Positions 22,782 through 29,979 of a DNA stretch of 64,000 nucleotides are shown here, in pieces; the first letter of the stretch is position 1, and each line of letters begins with the position of its first letter. This stretch comes from Faucicola osloensis_D (GTDB lineage: Bacteria; Pseudomonadota; Gammaproteobacteria; Pseudomonadales; Moraxellaceae), in assembly GCA_020041925.1 (NCBI GenBank), contig CP083409.1. One strand, written 5' to 3'. Made by a program: the position numbers and the translations under genes. Under the pieces are notes generated by a model. It was not told the DNA's origin, searched no databases, and saw only the letters and a list, made by a program, of their open reading frames with translations.

Positions 22782-23711
22782 ATGAATAACGATAATAATA
22801 ACCAACCAACCCTTATCAAGACGCCCATCGACGCATTACAACAGCCACAACAGCCGCAACAGCACACTAAGGATATCAATCCCATTCAGCTTGAGCATCA
22901 GCGTAACCGTGAATTGGCAGAAACCGATGACTATGATGGGGTCACCTTTGAAGTGATTGAAAATGCGCGTGTCGCTGACAAAACGATAGCGCAAAAAGGC
23001 GTTTATTTAATTCCCAATTCATTTACGCTATTGTCGCTACTTGCGGCATTTTATTCGATTACCCAAAGCGCGTTGGGGGAAGGGCATTATATGCGCGCCT
23101 GTGTGGCGATTTTTATCTCGGCATTGCTAGATGGATTAGATGGTCGGGCGGCAAGGCTGTTCAATGCACAAAGTCCCTTTGGCGAGCAGTTAGACTCGCT
23201 AGCCGACTGCATCGCGTTTGGACTTGCGCCTGCGTTATTGATTTATCATTATGCGTTAGAGCCGTTGGGGCGTATTGGTATCGCTTGCGCCTTTGTGTAT
23301 GCTGCCTGTGCCGCGCTGAGACTGGCGCGTTTTAATGTACAAATTGGTGTCGTCGATAAAAAATACTTTGTCGGGGTAGCAAGTCCGTTAGCCGCTATTT
23401 TAGTCACTACGTTTGTGATGGTGCATATGGATTGGCAAGTTGAATTGCCTACGACCAGTCCTGCTTTTCAAATCTTGGCAGCCATTTGGGTGGTGATAGC
23501 AGGCTTTTTGATGGTCAGTAATTTAAAATACTATAGCTTTAAAGAGTTTGATAAAAAGCGTGTCCCGTTTGTGGCACTCATCTTGATTGTGTTTGCGCTC
23601 GGTATCGTGCTGTATAATATTCCTGCAGGATTGCTCGCGATTAGCGTGATTTACGCCTTATCGGGCCCAGTAACTGCGGTTTGGAGCAAGTTTAAACGCA
23701 AACCTGTTTAG
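22782..23711 (+). CDS. pssA: CDP-diacylglycerol-serine O-phosphatidyltransferase
   Basis: This type II (membrane) phosphatidylserine synthase makes phosphatidylserine from CDP-diacylglycerol and serine, the precursor of phosphatidylethanolamine. The CDP-alcohol phosphotransferase motif D-G-x2-A-R-x8-G-x3-D-x3-D is complete (D120 G121 .. A124 R125 .. G134 .. D138 .. D142). About seven hydrophobic helices span residues 75-300. The first 70 residues are a Gln/Asn/Pro-rich cytoplasmic tail (QQPQQPQQ) absent from most relatives. It is followed by a hairpin-T-run terminator. Confidence 0.93.
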   Translation: MNNDNNNQPTLIKTPIDALQQPQQPQQHTKDINPIQLEHQRNRELAETDDYDGVTFEVIENARVADKTIAQKGVYLIPNSFTLLSLLAAFYSITQSALGEGHYMRACVAIFISALLDGLDGRAARLFNAQSPFGEQLDSLADCIAFGLAPALLIYHYALEPLGRIGIACAFVYAACAALRLARFNVQIGVVDKKYFVGVASPLAAILVTTFVMVHMDWQVELPTTSPAFQILAAIWVVIAGFLMVSNLKYYSFKEFDKKRVPFVALILIVFALGIVLYNIPAGLLAISVIYALSGPVTAVWSKFKRKPV

Positions 23712-23778
23712 CGCTACTTTAGGTTTTTGTTTTAGTAGCAAATTTTTTAGAAACGGATGTTCAAATAGTACAAAAACT

Positions 23779-23816
23779 GGCATGATGAGCGTATCGTTTT
23801 CATGCCCGTTTTTTTT
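23779..23816 (+). terminator. Probable terminator after pssA
   Basis: Arms ggcatga and tcatgcc flank a 14-nt loop and are followed by cg and a run of eight or more T residues, about 70 bp after the pssA stop. Confidence 0.6.
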
Positions 23817-23876
23817 GGGTAACATGATGCGTTGTTCAAGGATATGAACCATTAATTTCCTCATAAGGAGTATGAG

Positions 23877-25541
23877 ATGCACCGTCAGTCTGATTTAATC
23901 CACCCTACTTTTAGCCTAACCAAAATTTTTATCTCGGTATGGTTGGCTTCAACCTTAGCCGCTTGTGGTAGCGACAATGATTCAGCTACAACGCCACCTG
24001 CCAAAACAGGCGTTGCCTCACTGCCCACAGGTAATTTAATCAAAGATCCATTAACGACCAAAAATCTCACCCCCAGCGCCTTAACCCAGCTATTTAATAT
24101 CACAGATCCCGATTTTAGCAAAGTTGCAGCCACGCCCAAGTGCGGTGTGCGTGTTGAATACATGCAATATGATACCGTTGATGTCAAAGGTAATAAGACC
24201 GATGCGACGGGTGCTGTGTTTATTCCGACAGGCACGGATGCAAGCTGTAGTGGCAATCGACCCATTGTACTCAATGCCCATGGTACGGCAACGACCAAAG
24301 CCTATAATTTTGCAGAAGTCGGTAATGCCAACAATGAAGCAGGACCAGCTGCGACATTGTTAGCGGCTTTGTTTGCAGGGCAGGGCTATGTGGTTATCTC
24401 ACCCAATTATGCAGGTTATGACAAATCAAGCCTAGCTTATCATCCGTACCTCAATGCCCAGCAGCAGTCACACGAGATGGCAGATGCGTTAAAAGCAGGC
24501 AGGGAAGTGGTACGCCGCACAGGCAGTGCAACCAATGTCGCTGACAATGGTAAATTGTTTATCACAGGTTATTCTCAAGGTGGCTATGTCACCATGGCAA
24601 CAACACGCTATCTTGAAACGCTTAAAGAACCTGTGACAGCCGCACTGCCAATTTCTGGACCCTATGCCATGGAAGCCTTTGGTGATGTGGTATTTGGTGG
24701 CAAGGTCATGCTCGGTGCGACGTTTTTTGCCCCGCTGATGGCTCGCAACTATCAAGAGCAGTATGGCAATATTTATGCCAAACCCAGTGACATGTTTGCG
24801 CCAGCCAATGCCGATGAAATCCCCTCGCTACTGCCTAGCGCCAGTATGACTGATATGCAACTCATTTTAAGTGGCAAATTGCCTGCCTCAGCGATGTTTC
24901 AAAAAGCGCCAACGGGCAATTCAACGCTCGATGCGATATCACCGTCTGACCCAGCATTTAGTTTTGGTTTTGATACGACGCAGTATTTAGTCAAAAATGA
25001 CTACCGATTAGGGTACTTAGCGGATGCCCAAAAAAATGTCGATTGGGCAGTGCCTTATTTACAAGGTTATACCAACTATAGCCCAGTGCCTGCCACACTG
25101 CCTGAACATCCCCTGCGTAAAGCGTTAAAAGCCAATGACTTGCGCGGCTATTTACCAACAATGCCTGTCATTATGTGTGGTGGTAATAAAGATCCGATGG
25201 TGTTCTTTGACGTAAATACTAGCTTAATGAAAAAACTATGGGATACAGATACTAATAAAACTAGCGCGACCAAGTTGGGAATTATTGATATCGATGTCAC
25301 CAATCGCGCCACGCGTCAAAAACCGATTTATCAAACGTTAGGTTTTGATACCGTCAACAATAATAGCATCCAGTCTCAATCAGAAAAAATGCAGGCAGGA
25401 TTTGCTAGTAAAGTGCAAAATATTGCAGCGATTGCGGCTGCCAACGGAGGCAATCCATCACAAGCCGTCGCTATGCAATATCATAGTTTAGTCACGCCGT
25501 ATTGTATGGGTGTGGCACAGACATTGTTTAGCCAGTTCTAA
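23877..25541 (+). CDS. Lipoprotein alpha/beta-hydrolase (esterase/lipase-like)
   Basis: This 554-residue protein has a signal peptide ending in lipobox LAAC (Cys30) followed by GSDNDS, so it is a lipoprotein. The mature part shows an alpha/beta-hydrolase fold: VLNAHGTATT near the oxyanion region, GYVVISPNYAGYDKS, and the nucleophile elbow GYSQGGYV (Ser233). VIMCGGNKDPMVFF is a likely catalytic-Asp strand, and a C-terminal HSLVTPYC supplies the His. This layout resembles secreted lipases/esterases active on lipids; the substrate is unknown. The start has aaggag six bases upstream. Expressed alone, with a promoterless-looking 165-bp spacer after pssA. An exact 16-bp duplication spans its stop codon. 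Confidence 0.85.
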   Translation: MHRQSDLIHPTFSLTKIFISVWLASTLAACGSDNDSATTPPAKTGVASLPTGNLIKDPLTTKNLTPSALTQLFNITDPDFSKVAATPKCGVRVEYMQYDTVDVKGNKTDATGAVFIPTGTDASCSGNRPIVLNAHGTATTKAYNFAEVGNANNEAGPAATLLAALFAGQGYVVISPNYAGYDKSSLAYHPYLNAQQQSHEMADALKAGREVVRRTGSATNVADNGKLFITGYSQGGYVTMATTRYLETLKEPVTAALPISGPYAMEAFGDVVFGGKVMLGATFFAPLMARNYQEQYGNIYAKPSDMFAPANADEIPSLLPSASMTDMQLILSGKLPASAMFQKAPTGNSTLDAISPSDPAFSFGFDTTQYLVKNDYRLGYLADAQKNVDWAVPYLQGYTNYSPVPATLPEHPLRKALKANDLRGYLPTMPVIMCGGNKDPMVFFDVNTSLMKKLWDTDTNKTSATKLGIIDIDVTNRATRQKPIYQTLGFDTVNNNSIQSQSEKMQAGFASKVQNIAAIAAANGGNPSQAVAMQYHSLVTPYCMGVAQTLFSQF

Positions 25542-25557
25542 GTTTAGCCAGTTCTAA
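25526..25557 (+). repeat. Exact 16-bp tandem duplication across the esterase stop codon
   Basis: GTTTAGCCAGTTCTAA is repeated head to tail with no mismatch. The first copy encodes the last residues and the stop (25539-25541) and the second lies in the 3' UTR. Further 15-bp-spaced TTAAC repeats follow at 25586, 25601 and 25616. Confidence 0.9.
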
Positions 25558-25618
25558 ATTGGCGATAGCCTGAAGCTATAGCCAATTAACCAATATGCAC
25601 TTAACTGATACCCATTTA

Positions 25619-25646
25619 ACAAAGCCTGTTTATCAACAGGCTTTGT
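25619..25646. terminator. Strong hairpin after the esterase gene
   Basis: Arms acaaagcctgtt and aacaggctttgt pair perfectly over 12 bp with a 4-nt tatc loop. No long T-run follows, but the stability and place suggest transcription termination. Confidence 0.65.
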
Positions 25647-25808
25647 CATTAGACAGTTTATTTTATAGATTATTACAATCGTTGATTAGGATAGCTGGTA
25701 AAGTTTGGGCAGTTTACCATGGGGGTAAAATAACACCCGTCAAAGCATGATATTTTGACATTATGGTCGACATTTGGCGGTGAGTTAACTGCTAAATCAT
25801 GCGTTTTA

Positions 25809-25817
25809 TGCTATAAT
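25809..25817 (+). promoter_or_regulatory. Extended -10 promoter of gyrA
   Basis: TGCTATAAT is a consensus extended -10 element about 200 bp before the gyrA ATG. The same nonamer occurs before the thioesterase gene. No strong -35 is seen. Confidence 0.55.
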
Positions 25818-26016
25818 TATTCCTTTTTACTATCCTAAAAATATCACGTCATCTGTGTTACTTTTCTAAAAGTTTTGATTGGGGTTTTTTGCAACTTTTG
25901 GTCAAAAATGCGCATTGCCTTTACATTGCGCAGTGCTTTTAAGTTAGCCATCGCCTTGAAAAGTAAAATAAATAAGATGACTCATATATTTAAGTAGCTT
26001 GATAAAAGGAGCGTGC

Positions 26017-28830
26017 ATGTCCACCGATTCCGTTAGCCCCATTGGCATCGTCGATGAATTAAAACAATCTTATCTCGACTATGCCATGAGCGTAATTGTC
26101 TCCCGTGCTTTACCTGATGTGCGTGATGGGCTCAAACCTGTTCATCGCCGTGTGTTATACGCGATGCATGAATTATCAAACGACTTTAACAAACCTTACA
26201 AAAAATCGGCGCGTGTGGTCGGTGACGTTATCGGTAAATACCACCCACATGGCGATACGGCAGTTTATGACGCAATTGTGCGCTTGGCGCAGCCGTTCTC
26301 AATGCGCTATATGCTCATTGATGGTCAAGGTAATTTTGGCTCAGTGGATGATGACCCTGCCGCAGCGATGCGTTATACCGAAGTGCGCATGCAAAAACTC
26401 ACTCACCAAATGCTGGGTGATTTAGATAAAGACACTGTGGATTGGGAGCCAAACTATGATGGCTCGGAGCAAATGCCAAGCGTCATGCCAGCGCGTATTC
26501 CAAATTTACTCGTCAACGGTGCCACAGGCATTGCGGTGGGTATGGCGACCAATATGGCGCCACACAATCTGACGGAAGTGATTAATGCGTGTTTGGCGTA
26601 TGCCGATGATCCGCACATCTCTGGCGAAATGCTTATGCAGTACATCACCGGCCCTGATTTCCCAACAGGTGGTATTATTTATGGTCGCTCAGGCATTGTC
26701 GATGCTTATCGCACCGGTAAAGGTCGCCTGCATTTGCGCGGCAAATATCACATCGAACCGATGAGTGAAACGGGCGCCAATAAAGAACGTGAACGTATTG
26801 TATTTACCGAGATTCCATATCAAACCAATAAAGCAAAACTGATTGAAAAAATCGCAGAATTGGTACGCGATAAAAAACTTGAAGGCATTAGCGAGATTCG
26901 CGATGAGTCAGATAAAGACGGCATGCGTATCGCCATTGATTTAAGACGCGGTGAAAACGCGGAAGTCATCGTTAACAATCTATTTATCCAAACGCCTTTA
27001 GAATCAAGTTTTAGCATTAACATGGTTGCCTTAGATGAAGGTCAACCTAAAATCATGACGTTGCGGGATTTGATTGCCGCCTTTATACGTCACCGCCAAG
27101 AAGTTGTCACTCGCCGTACTATTTATGAACTCAAAAAAGCACAGGCGCGTGGTCATTTACTCGAAGGACTAACGATTGCCCTTGCCAACATTGATCGCAT
27201 TATTGACACTATCAAGGCATCGGCAAACCGCCAAGAAGCCCGCGATAACTTACTGACCAATACTTGGCAGTCAGGTGGCGTGATTGCCATGTTAGAGGCA
27301 GCAGGCAGTCATTCGATTCGCCCTGATGTGATTGAGGGCGAAGACCTAAACGCCCCATATGGACTGATTGATGACAACCAAAATTATCGTCTATCGCCTG
27401 ACCAAGTCAATGCTATTTTGGATATGCAGCTGCACCGTTTGACAGGGCTAGAGCAAGACAAGCTACAGCAAGAATTCAAAGAAATCTTGGCACTCATTGC
27501 GCAATTACAAAGCATTTTGGATAACTTTGACCAATTAATGCAAGTAATCAAAGACGAATTAATCCAAATCCGTGATGATTTTGGCGATGCACGTAAAACC
27601 CAAATCGTCGATAGTCGCAGTGACTTTAGCCGTGCGGATTTGATTCCTGAACAAACCGTTGTGTTGACTGTTTCACGCACGGGCTATGCCAAAACCCAGC
27701 CTATCAGCGACTACATCGCCCAAAAACGCGGTGGTAAAGGCAAGTCAGCCACTGCCATGAAAGCAGACGACGTCATTGACCATATGGTGGTCACATCGAC
27801 ACACAACAACGTGATGATTTTTACCGATCGCGGTCGTGTGTTTGGGTTACAAGTGTTTGAAGTGCCTATTGCCAGCCGTGGTTCGCGTGGCCGTCCGATG
27901 GTCAATCTAATTGCGCTCGATGCCGATGAAAAAGTCACCGCCATTTTGCCTGTGACCGAAGACGACAAGCAAAATGACAATAGCTATGTGTTCTTTGCAA
28001 CTGCATCGGGTATGGTAAAACGCGTCCAATTGTCACAATTTAAAAACCTTCGCGCCAACGGACTTCGCGCTGTCGAACTCAATGACGGCGATAACTTGAT
28101 TGGCGTTGCCATTACCGATGGCGAGCAAGACATCATGTTATTTTCCAACGAAGGTAAAGCCATTCGCTTTAATGAAAGTAAAATCCGTGCGATGGGTCGT
28201 ACCGCAAAAGGGGTGCGCGGTATGCGGGTGACGCTACTGGCCAATCAAGGCATTGAAGACGAGGACACCGAGCTTGAAGACGATAGCCAAGATGACCAAG
28301 ACAATGACAGTGTCGTTGCGGTTAGCCGTGTGGTGTCGTTGGTTGTTGCCCCACAGCAAGGCGAGATTTTATGTGCTTGTGAGCGTGGCTTTGGCAAACG
28401 CACACCTGTCTCTGATTTCCCTGTCAAAGGTCGGGGTGGTAAAGGCATTATCGCCATCAAAACCACGGCGCGTAATGGCGAGCTAGTGCAGGCATTAGCG
28501 GTAACCGATGCTGATGATATTGTGCTGATTTCTGATGCAGGCACGCTGGTGCGTACACCGGTCGGACAAATCGCGCAAACAGGTCGTAATGCACAAGGGG
28601 TTACCCTGATTCGTATTTCACAAGATGAATCATTGGTATCTATTGCTTTGGTTGAAGGCGGTAGTGAAGACGAGCTAGACGAAGATAGTTTAGAGGCAGC
28701 ATTGGCTGACAATATCGCGCAAGATGGTACTGATTTACAAGACAGTGCGGATTTGCAAGATATCGAGTTGTCTGAAGCCTTGCAGCAAGATGGTTTATTA
28801 GAAGCCGATGCACAACAGCTAGATAACTAA
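26017..28830 (+). CDS. gyrA: DNA gyrase subunit A
   Basis: GyrA is the DNA cleavage-reunion subunit of gyrase, which introduces negative supercoils. The 937-residue protein has the breakage domain with LPDVRDGLKPVHRRVLY, the quinolone-determining region KYHPHGDTAVYDAIVR (T81 and D85 match E. coli S83 and D87), the catalytic Tyr120 in AAAMRYTEVR, and a C-terminal beta-pinwheel with the GyrA box QKRGGKG. Acidic inserts (DEDTELEDDSQDDQDND) interrupt the pinwheel, and a long acidic tail ends the protein. The ATG at 26017 has a ggag sequence at the right distance and the family N-terminus MSTDSVSPIGIVDELK; a TTG 18 bp upstream was rejected. A terminator follows. Confidence 0.98.
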   Translation: MSTDSVSPIGIVDELKQSYLDYAMSVIVSRALPDVRDGLKPVHRRVLYAMHELSNDFNKPYKKSARVVGDVIGKYHPHGDTAVYDAIVRLAQPFSMRYMLIDGQGNFGSVDDDPAAAMRYTEVRMQKLTHQMLGDLDKDTVDWEPNYDGSEQMPSVMPARIPNLLVNGATGIAVGMATNMAPHNLTEVINACLAYADDPHISGEMLMQYITGPDFPTGGIIYGRSGIVDAYRTGKGRLHLRGKYHIEPMSETGANKERERIVFTEIPYQTNKAKLIEKIAELVRDKKLEGISEIRDESDKDGMRIAIDLRRGENAEVIVNNLFIQTPLESSFSINMVALDEGQPKIMTLRDLIAAFIRHRQEVVTRRTIYELKKAQARGHLLEGLTIALANIDRIIDTIKASANRQEARDNLLTNTWQSGGVIAMLEAAGSHSIRPDVIEGEDLNAPYGLIDDNQNYRLSPDQVNAILDMQLHRLTGLEQDKLQQEFKEILALIAQLQSILDNFDQLMQVIKDELIQIRDDFGDARKTQIVDSRSDFSRADLIPEQTVVLTVSRTGYAKTQPISDYIAQKRGGKGKSATAMKADDVIDHMVVTSTHNNVMIFTDRGRVFGLQVFEVPIASRGSRGRPMVNLIALDADEKVTAILPVTEDDKQNDNSYVFFATASGMVKRVQLSQFKNLRANGLRAVELNDGDNLIGVAITDGEQDIMLFSNEGKAIRFNESKIRAMGRTAKGVRGMRVTLLANQGIEDEDTELEDDSQDDQDNDSVVAVSRVVSLVVAPQQGEILCACERGFGKRTPVSDFPVKGRGGKGIIAIKTTARNGELVQALAVTDADDIVLISDAGTLVRTPVGQIAQTGRNAQGVTLIRISQDESLVSIALVEGGSEDELDEDSLEAALADNIAQDGTDLQDSADLQDIELSEALQQDGLLEADAQQLDN

Positions 28831-28859
28831 TTTGTAGCCTTGCTATTTGTAACCTCGCT
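28830..28859 (+). repeat. 15-bp x2 duplication directly after the gyrA stop
   Basis: ATTTGTAGCCTTGCT and ATTTGTAACCTCGCT are head to tail (13 of 15 identical), starting on the last base of the gyrA stop codon. Confidence 0.82.
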
Positions 28860-28864
28860 TTATC

Positions 28865-28898
28865 AAACCAGCTTATTAGTTAATAAGCTGGTTTTTTT
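28865..28898 (+). terminator. Intrinsic terminator of gyrA
   Basis: A 13-bp perfect stem (aaaccagcttatt / aataagctggttt) with a 4-nt loop leads into a T-run, 34 bp after the stop codon. Confidence 0.92.
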
Positions 28899-29002
28899 CG
28901 ATCAATTCTACAATTTCGCAACAGCCAGCAAGTTTAAAGCCTTATAAAATTTAAAATTATCTTGTTCCAACAATCCTATTACATTAAAAGACGAGTATAC
29001 CC

Positions 29003-29698
29003 ATGTCAAAACTGCATCTACACCACCTTGAAAAATCCCGTTCATTTCGAATTCTTTGGCTATTAGAGGAATTAGAGCTGCCTTATCAGTTGACCAAGTA
29101 CGAACGCCATCATGGTTTGGCACCCAAGTCTTTGCAAACAATTCACCCGATGGGTAAGGCACCTATCCTGCAAGATAACGGAAAAACGCTGATTGAATCG
29201 GCCAATATCATTGAGTATTTGATTGATAACTATGATAAGTTAAGCGACCAGCAAGATGCACAGCCCATCTCACAACTGGTGCTGAATAAAAAATTTCGCC
29301 CAGATTATGGTAGTGAGGCGTATGAACAGTATCGATATTGGCTGCATTTTACCGAAAGCTCGTTGATGCCCTTGCTTATTATCCGACTAATATTTGCTAC
29401 CATGATAAAAAAATCACCGATAGGTATCAAGCAAGTGGCAAAATTACTCAAATCGGGGATAGACAAATCTTATCTGAATCATTCATTAACCGAGCAGCTC
29501 AAAATGCTAGATAAGCATTTGGGTAGCAATGAATGGCTTGCTGGCAACCAATTTAGCGGCGCGGATATACAGCTTGAATTTGGCATAAACGCCATGCAAG
29601 AAACCCATAGTTTAGAGGCAAAATACGCCAACATTCACAATTGGTTAAAAAAATGCCAAGCTCGCCCAGCGTATCAAAAAGCGGTTGATAAGTGTTGA
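29003..29698 (+). CDS. Glutathione S-transferase family protein
   Basis: This 231-residue protein has an N-terminal thioredoxin-like domain (LHLHHLEKSRSFRILWLLEELELPY, with IHPMGKAPIL and ESANIIEYLI for the glutathione gamma-glutamyl site). The C-terminal all-helical domain has NEWLAGNQFSGADIQLEF, the N-capping box region of GSTs. Such enzymes conjugate or reduce electrophiles with glutathione; the substrate cannot be predicted. The SRSFRILWLLEEL start is typical of a bacterial beta/omega-like subgroup. Single gene between gyrA and aceE. Confidence 0.9.
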   Translation: MSKLHLHHLEKSRSFRILWLLEELELPYQLTKYERHHGLAPKSLQTIHPMGKAPILQDNGKTLIESANIIEYLIDNYDKLSDQQDAQPISQLVLNKKFRPDYGSEAYEQYRYWLHFTESSLMPLLIIRLIFATMIKKSPIGIKQVAKLLKSGIDKSYLNHSLTEQLKMLDKHLGSNEWLAGNQFSGADIQLEFGINAMQETHSLEAKYANIHNWLKKCQARPAYQKAVDKC

Positions 29699-29979
29699 TG
29701 GTTGACTGTCAAGCGATTTAATGCTTTTATTGCTTTACTTTGTCGATAAATTTACTATTGGGTCAGAAAAAACAGTTGTTTTTTTTACCTTTATTTCATA
29801 ACTAAATACCTATCAAAAATTAGCGAAAATACTGAAACATTTTTTTTTATGTAAAATATTGCTATCGCTATTTATAACAATGTTTTGTATCTAATAGTTG
29901 AATACTTTGAGTCGTTTACAACCTAGCTCCATTCTAGGTTATTTCCATGGATGGATGCCATTGCCAGAAGGAACGAAAA
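29699..29979 (+). other. aceE leader region
   Basis: A 281-bp very AT-rich spacer with no gene. It contains a 7-bp inverted repeat aacctag...ctaggtt (29920-29940) just before aceE, which could be an operator or a weak RNA hairpin. Confidence 0.35.

Larger units (their letters stand above)
25542..26016. other. Intergenic region esterase/gyrA
   Basis: A 475-bp spacer with no gene. In order it holds the second copy of the 16-bp duplication, an imperfect hairpin at about 25557-25588, 15-bp-spaced TTAAC repeats, a strong 12-bp hairpin (25619-25646), an extended -10 promoter (25809-25817), and a gyrA leader of nearly 200 bp. Confidence 0.5.

Noticed and set aside
27669..27677. TGTTTCACG, the left half of a parS site, inside gyrA
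   Set aside because: The right half (TGAAACA) is absent (it reads CACGGGC), so it is not a parS palindrome. No full parS site was seen in the window.
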